A stretch of DNA of 64,000 bases, from the NCBI GenBank assembly GCA_002733135.1, contig NVUJ01000004.1:1-64000 (forward strand). The letters are read 5' to 3'. Numbering within the stretch: position 1 is the first letter of the stretch; every line of letters begins with the position of its first letter. The position numbers were made by a program, and so were the translations under genes. The notes below the pieces were generated by a model. That model had not been told where the DNA came from, did not search any database, and worked only from the letters and a program-made list of their open reading frames with translations. The stretch is from Cycloclasticus sp. (lineage in GTDB: Bacteria; Pseudomonadota; Gammaproteobacteria; Methylococcales; Cycloclasticaceae). This document shows, in pieces, positions 29,536-39,107 of this stretch.

Positions 29536-30167
29536 ATGACTAAATCAGACTTACTTGCACCCATTTCGACCGCCATTAATAACGGCGCGCTGCCCTTAGG
29601 TGTGTTCAATAACCCCGAGTTATTTGAGCTTGAGAAAGAACTGTTATTTGCAAAAAGCTGGAATTTTCTAGCACACGAAAGTGAAATACCTAAGCCCGGC
29701 GATTACGTTCAACGTTACATCGCCGATGATGCCTTTATCGTCTCGCGTGATAAAGAAAACAACATTCACGTGGTGTTAAACGCATGCCGACACCGTCGGC
29801 CGCAAGGTATGCAATGCCGAAAAGGGCAATACACGAAATTTCTCCTGCCCTTACCACGGCTAGGTATATGACCTTGATGGCTCGTTACTCGACATTCCAT
29901 TTGAAGATGAAGGCTGAAGATCCGCAATCACGAACACGCCATTTTGTCACCAACCTACGCGTTACCGCATTGGACAATGAGCAATACCAACTTAAAACCA
30001 ATTTGATGCTATATCGCAATCGGTCTGATGATGCAGGGCACGACTTACTGTCCGCCGAGCGCCACGACGTTATTCATCAAGTTAACGGCGAATGGCGCAT
30101 GTTGAAACGCACCATTTATATAGACCAAGCAACACTTGGAACATTAAACTTTTCGATATTCTTATAG
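29536..30167 (+). pseudogene. Collapsed ring-hydroxylating dioxygenase: alpha-subunit head joined to beta-subunit tail
   Basis: The first ~83 codons (FNNPELFELEKELLFAKSW, VLNACRHR) are the start of a Rieske dioxygenase alpha subunit. A +1 shift between 29797 and 29840 moves the frame; the second Rieske half SCPYHG is then readable but followed by TAG (29861-29863) where Trp is expected. The alpha reading ends at DIPFEDEG (about 29914). From about 29913 a beta-subunit C-terminus takes over (AEDPQSRTRHF, SAERHDVIHQVNGEWRM, LGTLNFSIFL). Roughly 1.2 kb (alpha catalytic domain and beta N-terminus) is missing. It cannot make an active enzyme. Confidence 0.85.
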
Positions 30168-30197
30168 AGCCAGAACAAAAAGTCATAATTTAATTGC

Positions 30198-30225
30198 TTG
30201 ACATATTTTTCTTGCTATATATTAT
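30198..30225 (+). promoter_or_regulatory. Sigma-70-type promoter for the meta-cleavage operon
   Basis: TTGACA (30198-30203), 16-bp AT-rich spacer, TATTAT (30220-30225), 34 nt upstream of the hydrolase start codon. It has the best -35 match seen in this part of the window. Confidence 0.6.
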
Positions 30226-30258
30226 TAAATACTAATATTTACACAACTGGAGTAAGTT

Positions 30259-31128
30259 ATGTCCTTATGGTTAGCTTTTATGGGTGCTGAAATTCGTTAT
30301 GTGGAAACAGCATCTTATGGAAAAACACGTATCGCCGAAGCCGGCAAAGGCAATAAAGAAACCATTATCTTCCTGCACGGGGTTGGCGGACATTTAGAAG
30401 CTTACGCCAAAAATATTGTTGCCCTGTCTGATGAATTTCACGTGATTGCATACGATTACGTTGGCCAAGGTATGTCCGATAAGCCCTTGCTCGACTACAC
30501 GCCATTAACCCTTGTTGACCATTTGCGCGAATTAATGGATGCTCTTGGCATTGATAAAGCGCATTTATCGGGCGAATCTATGGGCGGCTGGGTGTCAGGT
30601 CTATTCACCATTGAATACCCTGAACGCGTTTTAAAATTAAACCTCAATACCGCCGCTGGCTTGCCAATTATTACCGATAAAGGTCGCGAAGAATTACAGG
30701 GCCTAATCGACTTAACTTCCAAAGCCACCACCATGGGGCCGCCCACTTTTGAAAGTGTTAAAAATCGCATGAAATGGTTATTCCATCCCAATAATCACGA
30801 CAGCATGATTACCGATGAATTGGTAGAAACACGCCTTACTTGCTATCGCCGACCCGGCTCAAAAGAAGTCGCTCCTAAAGTACTTGGTATGATTGGCATG
30901 CACGATGATTACCTAATTCCCATGGAAAAAATCAACAAAGAAACCCTGTTCCTATGGACTGAAGACAACCCGTGTCACGACGTACCGTGTGCCAAAAATA
31001 GCGCTGCAAAAATACCCGGTTCAATACTATATGTGATGAAAAAAGACGCTGCACATTGGCCACAATATGAGTCGCCAGAAGAATTTAATGATGTATTAAG
31101 ACGCTTCCTAAACACCGGCAAAATTTAG
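30259..31128 (+). CDS. Alpha/beta hydrolase, meta-cleavage-product hydrolase type
   Basis: A 289-residue hydrolase with oxyanion-hole HGVGGHLEAY (about 39-48), nucleophile elbow SGESMGG (Ser about 109), acidic residue in WTEDNPCHD (about 240) and catalytic His in AHWPQYE (about 270). This is the layout of enzymes that split the C-C bond of 2-hydroxy-6-oxo-dienoates formed by extradiol ring cleavage. It is the first gene of an operon with a Rieske oxygenase (15 nt downstream) and an extradiol dioxygenase, which supports that role. GGAG lies before the ATG. Confidence 0.85.
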   Translation: MSLWLAFMGAEIRYVETASYGKTRIAEAGKGNKETIIFLHGVGGHLEAYAKNIVALSDEFHVIAYDYVGQGMSDKPLLDYTPLTLVDHLRELMDALGIDKAHLSGESMGGWVSGLFTIEYPERVLKLNLNTAAGLPIITDKGREELQGLIDLTSKATTMGPPTFESVKNRMKWLFHPNNHDSMITDELVETRLTCYRRPGSKEVAPKVLGMIGMHDDYLIPMEKINKETLFLWTEDNPCHDVPCAKNSAAKIPGSILYVMKKDAAHWPQYESPEEFNDVLRRFLNTGKI

Positions 31129-31143
31129 TTATCGGAGAACAAT

Positions 31144-32325
31144 ATGGCTAAGAAAAAACCAATAGAAATAAAACCAGGCGCCTATGAAGATGCCATACTC
31201 GGATTCAAAAACCACTGGTACCCTGGCTTTAAGAGTGACGAAGTTCCCGAAGGCGAATTTAAAACACTGGTTTTATTAGGTGAAAATATACTCGTTAAGC
31301 GAATAGACGGCGAAGTGTATGCCGTACAAGATGCATGCGCACATCGCGGTTATAAGTTCTCTGAAAAGTTGGAGTGCTACACAAAGAACTCCATCACATG
31401 CCCTGTACACGCCTTTACTTATAACTTGAAAAACGGCGAATTGGTCACCATTCCTAGCGACCCTGACAGCCATTTAATTGGCAAAGCCAACTTGCATTCA
31501 TACCCCGTGCAAGAAGTAAAAGGCATGGTGTTTATTTTTGTTGGCGACATGAACCCGCCTGCTCCATTAATTGAAGACGTACCACCGGGCTTCCTCGACG
31601 ACGACTTATATTTAGTCCCTTCGGTTAACGTTAAATGTGACTGCAATTGGCGTGTCGCCGCAGATTCTGGCTTTGACCCAAACCACATCTTTATGCACAA
31701 AGACAATGAGATGCTTGATTTTCTTAAGTTTCCTTTCCCAATTGCTGCAAAGATAAAAGGCGACGACCCCTTTGAAGAAATTGAAGTCGTCGAAGCGGAA
31801 GGTGGCCCAAAAGGGTTAATCGATGACCTAAATGAAACCATCCCCGTTTATGAACATACGTTCAAATGTGACGGCGAAGTAGGCACGATGAAATCCATGT
31901 TCCCACCTGACCCAGATGGTATGGCCGCTCAAGGATTTGGCTGCATTACAGGCTCCCTTTGGTTGCCAGGTTGCTTGCACGTTGATCCGTTTCCCGTACC
32001 CGGCATGTGTCATTTTGAGTGGTGGGTTCCCGTTGACGAAACAACTCATCGTTACATGATTACCTACGGCAAGCGCACCGCTGACCCTGAAGAAAGACAA
32101 CAGTTTAAACAAGAAGTTGAAAACGTTTGGTATCAGCAGGGCTACGAAAACTTTAACCGCTACGACACCATTCTTAATAATGGCATGCAAGAGAGTTACG
32201 AAGATCCAAATTGCTTATACGGCCAACATGAAACCCTTGCTAAAACAGATGGCTACACACTTTCCTGGCGTCGACTCGCCAGCAAACATAATCGCGGCAT
32301 TCAAACCCGCTACGGAAAAAAATAG
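31144..32325 (+). CDS. Rieske non-heme iron oxygenase, CarAa-like alpha subunit (first copy)
   Basis: A 393-residue oxygenase. The Rieske [2Fe-2S] ligands are Cys65, His67, Cys86 and His89 (CAHRG, CPVHAF). The catalytic iron ligands lie in FDPNHIFMHKD (His181, His186) with a later acidic ligand. The fold and the block NHWYPGF, LLGENILVKRIDGEV match carbazole 1,9a-dioxygenase CarAa and related stand-alone alpha subunits that need no beta subunit. It is related to, but clearly diverged from, the second copy at 33292-34437. No ferredoxin or reductase gene is adjacent, so electrons must come from elsewhere. The substrate is unknown, probably a polycyclic or alkyl aromatic. Confidence 0.87.
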   Translation: MAKKKPIEIKPGAYEDAILGFKNHWYPGFKSDEVPEGEFKTLVLLGENILVKRIDGEVYAVQDACAHRGYKFSEKLECYTKNSITCPVHAFTYNLKNGELVTIPSDPDSHLIGKANLHSYPVQEVKGMVFIFVGDMNPPAPLIEDVPPGFLDDDLYLVPSVNVKCDCNWRVAADSGFDPNHIFMHKDNEMLDFLKFPFPIAAKIKGDDPFEEIEVVEAEGGPKGLIDDLNETIPVYEHTFKCDGEVGTMKSMFPPDPDGMAAQGFGCITGSLWLPGCLHVDPFPVPGMCHFEWWVPVDETTHRYMITYGKRTADPEERQQFKQEVENVWYQQGYENFNRYDTILNNGMQESYEDPNCLYGQHETLAKTDGYTLSWRRLASKHNRGIQTRYGKK

Positions 32326-32334
32326 GAATTGCAG

Positions 32335-33240
32335 ATGAATAATAACCACCTAACGCCATCAAACTTAGGTTACTTTGTTTTTAACGCAACGGATTTAACT
32401 GCATGGAAAACGTTTTTACAAGACATCATCGGCTTGCAAGTTAGCACCAAAAGTAACGAGCAAACCTTGGGATTAAGAATAGATAGCCAAGAGCAGCGCA
32501 TTCTGATTCAGCAAAGCGACAATGACGACTTGGCGGCGATAGGGTGGGAATTAGATTCCAAGGAATCGTTAGACGCGCTAGTCTCACATATAACATCCGA
32601 AGGCGTCGAAATTCAACAAGCTGACAGCAGCTTTTGCCAAACACGCGCCGTTGAAGAAGCCTACATTTGCACCGACCCCAATGGCGTTAAACACGAGCTT
32701 TATTATGGTGCAGCTGTGGCGCCCATGAATCAACCGTTCAAATCTTCCGTGATGAAAGGCGAGTTTCTTGCCGAACGATTTGGTGCCGGCCACTACGTGG
32801 CGATTGCTGAAAACAAAGACGATACCAGCCGTTTTTATCGCGATATTTTATGCCTGCGATTGAGTGATTATATTCGTGGTGAAATTACACCCGGCGGCCC
32901 AGTCTTAGACGCTACGTTTATGCATACTAAAACGGGGCGTCATCATTCTGCTGCTTTTGCCGCCCTGCCTTTTCCGAAGAAACTGCATCACTTTATGCTG
33001 CAAGTGGAAGACATGAATGACGTTGGGCTCGCCTGCCAACGTTGCAAAGATGCCGACATTCCTTTCTTTATGGAGCTAGGCCATCACCCTAATGATCAGA
33101 TGTTTTCTTTCTACGTTGCCACACCCGGTGGGTTTGGCTTAGAAATAGGCTGGGGTGGGCTGATTATTGAAGAAGGCAACTGGGAAGTAAAAACCTATTC
33201 ACAACCCAGCGATTGGGGCCACCAACAAGGCGCACATTAA
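32335..33240 (+). CDS. Type I extradiol dioxygenase (BphC-like, VOC fold)
   Basis: A 301-residue protein with two repeated VOC domains, the second carrying the Fe(II) site: His in GAGHYVAIAE (about 146), His in LHHFMLQVED (about 211), Glu in FGLEIGWGG (about 262). This is the 2,3-dihydroxybiphenyl dioxygenase pattern, meta-cleavage of a catechol-type ring. The frame opens at TTG 32329, but ATG 32335 has AGGA 7-8 nt before it and is preferred. It is the last gene of the hydrolase-oxygenase-extradiol operon, giving oxygenation, ring cleavage and hydrolysis as consecutive steps. Confidence 0.88.
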   Translation: MNNNHLTPSNLGYFVFNATDLTAWKTFLQDIIGLQVSTKSNEQTLGLRIDSQEQRILIQQSDNDDLAAIGWELDSKESLDALVSHITSEGVEIQQADSSFCQTRAVEEAYICTDPNGVKHELYYGAAVAPMNQPFKSSVMKGEFLAERFGAGHYVAIAENKDDTSRFYRDILCLRLSDYIRGEITPGGPVLDATFMHTKTGRHHSAAFAALPFPKKLHHFMLQVEDMNDVGLACQRCKDADIPFFMELGHHPNDQMFSFYVATPGGFGLEIGWGGLIIEEGNWEVKTYSQPSDWGHQQGAH

Positions 33241-33248
33241 AATTCACT

Positions 33249-33287
33249 AACAGGTGGACATTGGAGCCCTCGTGTTCACCTGTTTTT
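33249..33287 (+). terminator. Terminator of the meta-cleavage operon
   Basis: 12-bp stem AACAGGTGGACA / TGTTCACCTGTT (one G-U pair), 12-nt loop, then T5. It stops the + strand operon just before the convergent CarAa-like gene. Confidence 0.85.
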
Positions 33288-33291
33288 GGAG

Positions 33292-34437
33292 CTACAAATT
33301 TTCTTTCTTTTGAATACCCCGATTATGCTCCGTCGCTAATTTTCGCCACGCGACAATATTACTATCGGCTTCAAACAACTGTTCTTTTACCCATCCCCAG
33401 TCGTCTTCGTAAAAAGTTTGCATCGCTTCACGCGCCCAAATATCATCGTCATTAAACCCGTGTAAACTCAATGGTTTCCAGTGCTCGTGAAATTCTTTGT
33501 CGTACGCCACTTCATCTTCTGGGCTGCTAACTCGACGGCCCAATGTTCGAAAGTACCAATGACTGGTTTCATCTCGCGGCACGTACCATTCAAATTGAAT
33601 CAACGATGGATCTGGAAACGGGTCAACTTTTAACGTACCGGGAAGCCACATAGAAATTTGTAAGGCGATGCGTTTATCACCGCCCATGACGCTATGCACG
33701 ACGGGTTCGCCTTGTATCTTACCTTCTAAAATAGGCATTGAATGCGCACCAATATTGTCATACACGCCCGTTGGCCCCTCTTCATCCACGACCAGTGTCA
33801 CCATCTCGCTTTCTTCACCCCGATTAGGTGAAAATCCCAGCGGTACAACGGTTTTGTTTTCAGGCATCATCGGGCTGTCTTTATGAATAAAGACATGCGT
33901 TGAGTCAAACCCATTCTCAACACCCATCCGCCAATTTGAATTAACTTCGGTTTTAATGCCACGAATCGCCATATCGTCATCAAGAAAATTAGGCGCCACA
34001 TCGTGTGCTAAAGGTGGTGGCGTAATGTCGCCCATAAAAATAAACACCAAGCCTTTTGCTTCTTCTACCTTGTATGTTTTTAGTTTGTGCTTACCAATCA
34101 TTTGGCTACTGGGGTCAGTCATAATGTCGCACAGCAAGCCATCTTTCCATTGATAAGTCCACGCGTGATACCAGCAAGTTATCGTATCTTTGGTATAACA
34201 TTCCAACTTTTTAGATAGCGGTACGCCACGGTGCAAGCAGCGATCTTTAATCGCAAATACTTGGCCATCAATCCGGTTAAGCAACAAATTCTCGCCGAGT
34301 AACTTTGTTTTAATCGGCTCGCCTTCTTTTACCTCATCAGCAAAAAATGCGGGGTACCAGTGGTTACGAAAACCTAGTTTAGCTTCCACATAACCGCGCC
34401 ACTGTTTTGTTTTTTTTAAAACGTCCTCGTTAACCAT
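33292..34437 (-). CDS. CarAa-like Rieske angular-dioxygenase-type alpha subunit
   Basis: A 381-residue oxygenase closely resembling CarAa of carbazole-degrading bacteria along its whole length: WRGYVEAKLGFRNHWYP at the start, LLGENLLLNRIDG, Rieske ligands Cys67, His69, Cys88, His91 (CLHRG, CWYHAW), iron ligands in FDSTHVFIHKD (His181, His186), and WRKLATEHNRGIQ at the end. CarAa works as a homotrimer without beta subunit. The genes for a full carbazole pathway (carB, carC, carAc, carAd) are not next to it, so another substrate or a scattered pathway is possible. It lies 18 nt downstream of an AlkB/XylM-type gene on the same strand. Confidence 0.9.
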   Translation of the reverse strand: MVNEDVLKKTKQWRGYVEAKLGFRNHWYPAFFADEVKEGEPIKTKLLGENLLLNRIDGQVFAIKDRCLHRGVPLSKKLECYTKDTITCWYHAWTYQWKDGLLCDIMTDPSSQMIGKHKLKTYKVEEAKGLVFIFMGDITPPPLAHDVAPNFLDDDMAIRGIKTEVNSNWRMGVENGFDSTHVFIHKDSPMMPENKTVVPLGFSPNRGEESEMVTLVVDEEGPTGVYDNIGAHSMPILEGKIQGEPVVHSVMGGDKRIALQISMWLPGTLKVDPFPDPSLIQFEWYVPRDETSHWYFRTLGRRVSSPEDEVAYDKEFHEHWKPLSLHGFNDDDIWAREAMQTFYEDDWGWVKEQLFEADSNIVAWRKLATEHNRGIQKKENL

Positions 34438-34455
34438 GTTGTGCCCTTTTAGTAT

Positions 34456-35541
34456 TTATATCCAGCCAGCTGCTTTATTAGCCTCTATTGCCAGCAATTT
34501 TTCGGCATCATTCGCATAATATTTATCCCAATTTTCTAGCCTTGGCCGTACAAAGTAGCGCTCCCAGATTGGCGGAATAAACGCCGCTATAAAACATAAA
34601 GCGATACTAGGCATTTGCGGTGCATCTGGGTAAGGATTGAGGTCGGTATAAAATCGCGTCGGCACCAAATGATGTTCGGAATGATTAGATATTTCAAAAG
34701 ATAATCCGCGGCTTAAAGGCTTCAACTGATTCCAAGAGTGACGCGGCTCTATCGGCTCACCCACCACTCTTATAAGGCCGTAATGTTGCGTGTAATTAAA
34801 ACCACCTAACACCAAGAAAAAAATAACGATGGTCAGAAAAAATATGGGGGTAGCTTGAATACCTGCAATATAAAACCAAAGCAGCAACCAAATCACTACC
34901 ATTACAATAGATTGAAAAAAACGCCCTGTCGTCGCTAATAATGGTCTTTTATGTCGTCGCAAACGATCCCTTTCCATCTCTATAGAGTCAATAAACTGCC
35001 CCCATAAAGAACGAAAGGCGAAGGTATAAACCAATTCGCCCCTTCGCGGCGTGTCACTATCTTCAGATGTTGCCACTTTAAGGTGATGTCCACGTACATG
35101 CCCCAAATCATTCATCGGCAGCATAAAAACGGTGAGGTATAAGGAGCTGTAAAACTGTTCAAACTTACCACGCCGATGCATCAGTTCATGCGAAGGAGGT
35201 AAGCCACCTAATGCGCTTAAGAAGGAAATGGAAAATATAGCGCCTGCAATTTCAGCACTGCTACTCAGCCCTGCATTTAACATTTGAGCAAACATAAGCC
35301 ACAAGGCAACAATAAAAGGTAATTGCAAATAAAGCACAGCACTCTGCAAGCCTGTTGACTCTAAGTTTCGTGGTTTATCGTCTTGGGGCAAGGCCACATC
35401 GAGCAATACAACAAATACAAACGCCACTGTGCCCAACCAATTCCAAAGCCCCCCCAAATAAAAGCCTATAACGCCAATAGAAAGCATTAAAGTGCCTAAC
35501 AGATACCTTAGGTCATTGGCTTTCTTTTCTACATTCGTCAT
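34456..35541 (-). CDS. AlkB/XylM-family membrane di-iron hydroxylase
   Basis: A 361-residue integral membrane protein with about six helices and the histidine boxes of membrane di-iron hydroxylases: HELMHRR (about 118-124), HVRGHH (about 148-153), NYTQHYG and SNHSEHH (about 282-288), plus NPYPD near the end. This fits alkane or xylene monooxygenases (AlkB, XylM), which hydroxylate alkyl chains or aryl methyl groups. Fatty-acid desaturase relatives share the boxes. It forms a unit with the CarAa-like gene; rubredoxin or XylA-like partners are not adjacent. The substrate is unproven. Confidence 0.85.
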   Translation of the reverse strand: MTNVEKKANDLRYLLGTLMLSIGVIGFYLGGLWNWLGTVAFVFVVLLDVALPQDDKPRNLESTGLQSAVLYLQLPFIVALWLMFAQMLNAGLSSSAEIAGAIFSISFLSALGGLPPSHELMHRRGKFEQFYSSLYLTVFMLPMNDLGHVRGHHLKVATSEDSDTPRRGELVYTFAFRSLWGQFIDSIEMERDRLRRHKRPLLATTGRFFQSIVMVVIWLLLWFYIAGIQATPIFFLTIVIFFLVLGGFNYTQHYGLIRVVGEPIEPRHSWNQLKPLSRGLSFEISNHSEHHLVPTRFYTDLNPYPDAPQMPSIALCFIAAFIPPIWERYFVRPRLENWDKYYANDAEKLLAIEANKAAGWI

Positions 35542-35640
35542 AACTAGATAATCGGTTAATAATCTTCGATTACTATATTACATTACCCTAATGTTAACTC
35601 AAGAATATTTACTGATTTGGGTGGTGCTGGGCTAGTGAAT

Positions 35641-36807
35641 TTAGCTTTCTAATACCGCAACAGCCGGCAATTCTTTGCCCTCAAGAAACTCTAAGAAGGC
35701 ACCTCCACCGGTAGAAATATAAGACACTTTGTCGGCAATTTCGTATTTATCAACCGCCGCCAAGGTATCGCCCCCGCCTGCAATTGAAAACCCTTCACTC
35801 TCGGCAATCGCCTGCGCGAGTATTTTTGTACCACCTGCGAATTGGTCGAACTCGAACACGCCCAAAGGGCCGTTCCAAACAATCGTTCCGGCAGCTTTTA
35901 CAATATCAGCGTATTGTTTTGCCGTTTGCGGACCAACGTCCAAGATCAAATCATCGTCTTCAACATCCGCCACCAATTTCACCACCGCTTCTGCTGATTC
36001 TGAAAACGCTTTGCCGCACACCACGTCTACTGGCACGGGAATATTCGCACCATTTTTTTCAGCCTTCGCCATTAAGGCTTTAGCTTCGTCTATTAAATCA
36101 GCTTCGTACAATGATTTACCCACTGGGTGCCCTTGCGCGGCGATAAAGGTATTGGCAATGCCGCCGCCGACTATCAATTGATCAACCTTGTCTAACATCG
36201 AGTCCAACACCGTCAGTTTTGTTGATACTTTTGCGCCACCCACAATCGCCAACATCGGTTGCGCGGGCTCATGTAACGCTTTACCTAATGCAACTAGTTC
36301 CGCTGATAACAATGGGCCTGCACAAGCTATTGGCGCGAATTTAGCCACGCCATGTGTCGATGCTTGCGCGCGATGCGCTGTACCAAAAGCATCCATCACA
36401 AAAATATCGCATAATGCAGCCATTTTTTTAGCTAACGCCTCGTCGTCTTTTTTCTCGCCTATATTAAAACGCACGTTCTCGCAAAGAATAATATCGCCAG
36501 CGTCACCTTCCACGCCATCAATCCAATCTTTCTGCAAACGCACAGGTAAACCCAATAACGTAGATAAATGCTCCGCAACTGGCTTTAAACTAAACGCCTC
36601 GTCAAATTCACCTTCTGTTGGGCGGCCAATGTGCGACATCAACATCACCATGGCACCCGCTGCATGTGCTTGCTGAATCGTCGGCAAACTTGCGCGGATT
36701 CTTGCATCACTCATCACCTTGCCATCTTTAATCGGCACATTCAGGTCTTGTCTAATAAGAACGCGTTTACCCGATAAATCAAGGTCTTGCATGTTGATGA
36801 TGCTCAT
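35641..36807 (-). CDS. pgk: Phosphoglycerate kinase
   Basis: A 388-residue enzyme of central glycolysis and gluconeogenesis (1,3-bisphosphoglycerate + ADP to 3-phosphoglycerate + ATP). It shows [45 protein letters not shown] and GGGDTLAAV in the expected order and normal length. It lies 34 nt downstream of tkt on the same strand; gapA is not between them. Confidence 0.96.
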   Translation of the reverse strand: MSIINMQDLDLSGKRVLIRQDLNVPIKDGKVMSDARIRASLPTIQQAHAAGAMVMLMSHIGRPTEGEFDEAFSLKPVAEHLSTLLGLPVRLQKDWIDGVEGDAGDIILCENVRFNIGEKKDDEALAKKMAALCDIFVMDAFGTAHRAQASTHGVAKFAPIACAGPLLSAELVALGKALHEPAQPMLAIVGGAKVSTKLTVLDSMLDKVDQLIVGGGIANTFIAAQGHPVGKSLYEADLIDEAKALMAKAEKNGANIPVPVDVVCGKAFSESAEAVVKLVADVEDDDLILDVGPQTAKQYADIVKAAGTIVWNGPLGVFEFDQFAGGTKILAQAIAESEGFSIAGGGDTLAAVDKYEIADKVSYISTGGGAFLEFLEGKELPAVAVLES

Positions 36808-36841
36808 AACTAAATTTTATTTTGTAATGTGACGTTAGGCT

Positions 36842-38848
36842 TTACGCCACTAACGCTTTTGCCGCCACTACCAATTTGTTTGCGGTAATACCAAAGTGTT
36901 CAAACAACTCTTTGGCCGGGGCGGATTCGCCAAAGCAATCCATACCAATCACTGCGCCATTTAAACCCACGTATTTATACCAAAGCGCCGTTGTACCTGC
37001 TTCAATCGCCGCTCTTGCCGTTACTGATGAAGGCAATACTGATTCTTTATACGCCGCGTCTTGCTTGTCGAACAGATCTGTACACGGCATAGACACCACG
37101 CGAACCTTAATGCCATCGGCGGATAATTGCTCTGCGGCTGCCGTTGCCAATTCAACTTCTGAACCCGTACCCATTAAGATGATTTGTGGCTTGCCGTCAC
37201 AGTCTTTCAGCACATAAGCGCCTTTTGAGATATCAGCCACTTGTTCTGCAGAACGGTCTTGGTGTTGTACATTTTGACGAGTAAAAATAAGGGCTGACGG
37301 CGTATCTTCACTTTCCACCGCGCACTTCCACGCCACCGCAGATTCAACTGCATCACACGGGCGCCAAACGTCTAGGTTCGGAATAAGGCGTAAGCTTGAA
37401 ACGTGTTCAACTGATTGATGCGTTGGGCCATCTTCGCCCAAACCAATTGAGTCGTGCGTGAAAACAAAGATGTTCTTTAACTTCATCAACGCCGCCATAC
37501 GAATGGCGTTTCTTGAATAATCTGAGAACGTTAAGAAGGTTGCGCCGTAAGGAATAAAACCGCCATGTAACGCAAGTCCATTTTGGATCGCACTCATGCC
37601 AAATTCACGCACGCCATAATGTAAGTAGTTGCCGTTGGCATTGTTGCCATCTACGTCAGTACAGCCCGTCCATTCAGTTAAGTTTGAACCGGTTAAATCA
37701 GCAGAGCCGCCTAAGAATTCAGGTAATAACGGCCCAAATGCGTTTAACGTATTCAGCGATGCTTTACGTGAGGCAATGGTATCGCCTGCTGCTTGCGTTG
37801 CTTGAATGAAGGCTGATGATTTTTCTTCCCAATCATCGCTAAGTTCACCCGATAAACGACGCAATAATTCATCCGCTAATTCTGGGAATTGCTCGACGTA
37901 AGACTCAAGTAATGTTTCCCATTTGGCTTCGGCTTGTTCGCCCTTATCGCATCCATCCCATGCGTCTTTAACGTCAGATGGGACTTCAAACGCCGGTGCA
38001 GACCAACCTAATACTTTGCGTGTTGCTGCAATTTCTTCAGCGCCTAATGGTGCACCGTGAACGTGATGAGTGCCTTCTTTATTTGGTGCACCAGAACCAA
38101 TCACCGTTTTGCAGCAAATAAGCGTTGGCTTATTGGTTTCTTTTTGAGCTTGTTCAATTGCTTGCTTAATATCCGCCGCATCATGTCCGTCAACAGCACG
38201 AACCACATGCCAACCGTACGACTCAAAACGCGCGGGGGTGTCATCTGTAAACCAGCCTTCCACAAAACCATCAATTGAAATACCGTTATCGTCCCAAAAC
38301 GCAATCAGTTTGCCTAAGCCTAACGTGCCCGCATAAGAACACGCCTCGTGCGAAATACCTTCCATCAAGCAACCGTCACCCATAAAAGTGTAGGTGTAAT
38401 GGTCAATAACCGGGAAGCCGTCTTGATTAAATTGCGCCGCCAATACTTTTTCAGCCAACGCCATGCCCACCGCATTGGTAATGCCTTGGCCTAATGGGCC
38501 AGTGGTGGTTTCAACACCTGGCGCGTAACCGTATTCAGGATGACCCGGTGTTTTTGAATGAAGTTGACGGAAATTGCGCAGCTCATCAATGTCTAAATCG
38601 TAACCAGACAGGTGCAACAAAGAATACAACAACATTGAACCATGGCCGTTAGATAAAATAAATCGATCACGATTAACCCAATGCGGGTTAGTCGGGTTAT
38701 GCGACAAAAAGTCGTTCCACAACACTTCAGCAATATCAGCCATACCCATTGGCGCACCGGGGTGGCCTGAATTAGCTTGTTGAACGGCATCCATACTAAG
38801 GACACGAATGGCGTTAGCCAGCGTTTGGCGAGAAGGTGTTTGGCTCAT
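36842..38848 (-). CDS. tkt: Transketolase
   Basis: A 668-residue ThDP enzyme of the pentose phosphate pathway. ThDP-binding is seen at [13 protein letters not shown] (about 156-168) and GHDAADIK, pyrimidine-domain [14 protein letters not shown] (about 470), and [11 protein letters not shown] at the start. Length is normal. It is the first gene of a tkt-pgk pair. Confidence 0.96.
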   Translation of the reverse strand: MSQTPSRQTLANAIRVLSMDAVQQANSGHPGAPMGMADIAEVLWNDFLSHNPTNPHWVNRDRFILSNGHGSMLLYSLLHLSGYDLDIDELRNFRQLHSKTPGHPEYGYAPGVETTTGPLGQGITNAVGMALAEKVLAAQFNQDGFPVIDHYTYTFMGDGCLMEGISHEACSYAGTLGLGKLIAFWDDNGISIDGFVEGWFTDDTPARFESYGWHVVRAVDGHDAADIKQAIEQAQKETNKPTLICCKTVIGSGAPNKEGTHHVHGAPLGAEEIAATRKVLGWSAPAFEVPSDVKDAWDGCDKGEQAEAKWETLLESYVEQFPELADELLRRLSGELSDDWEEKSSAFIQATQAAGDTIASRKASLNTLNAFGPLLPEFLGGSADLTGSNLTEWTGCTDVDGNNANGNYLHYGVREFGMSAIQNGLALHGGFIPYGATFLTFSDYSRNAIRMAALMKLKNIFVFTHDSIGLGEDGPTHQSVEHVSSLRLIPNLDVWRPCDAVESAVAWKCAVESEDTPSALIFTRQNVQHQDRSAEQVADISKGAYVLKDCDGKPQIILMGTGSEVELATAAAEQLSADGIKVRVVSMPCTDLFDKQDAAYKESVLPSSVTARAAIEAGTTALWYKYVGLNGAVIGMDCFGESAPAKELFEHFGITANKLVVAAKALVA

Positions 38849-38942
38849 GGTCGGTATTTATTTATTGAGTGTAATAATCAGCACTTAGCGCACTGATTTT
38901 GAAAGGATGAATTTTACACGGAACGGTCTAGAAGAGAAACCG

Positions 38943-39107
38943 TTAGTCGGTCTTGCCTGCTTCGGTAGAAGCGTTTTCTTTGGCTTCTTGTTCTTCCCAT
39001 AAATCAAGCGCGTTGAAATAGGTATCCCAAACGCAGGGGCAGCAACCACCACCGCCACAGCAATCGTCGTTTTCGGGGCGGATGGGTTTTGAGAGTTTGT
39101 TGGTCAT
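38943..39107 (-). CDS. Small Cys-rich protein, oxidoreductase-like N-terminal domain family
   Basis: 54 residues, too short for routine calling. The core KPIRPENDDCCGGGGCCPCV then WDTYFNALDLWEEQ matches the short oxidoreductase-like domain (Cys cluster followed by CVWD.Y) found in many proteobacteria and in mitochondrial proteins. The Cys cluster (five Cys in about ten residues) suggests metal or Fe-S binding. The ribosome site is weak. It lies upstream of tkt on the same strand. Function is unknown. Confidence 0.75.
   Translation of the reverse strand: MTNKLSKPIRPENDDCCGGGGCCPCVWDTYFNALDLWEEQEAKENASTEAGKTD

Noticed and set aside
29784-29912. Intact small dioxygenase subunit starting at 29784
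   Set aside because: The first ~43 codons are the alpha-subunit sequence read in another frame; only the part after about 29913 resembles a beta subunit.
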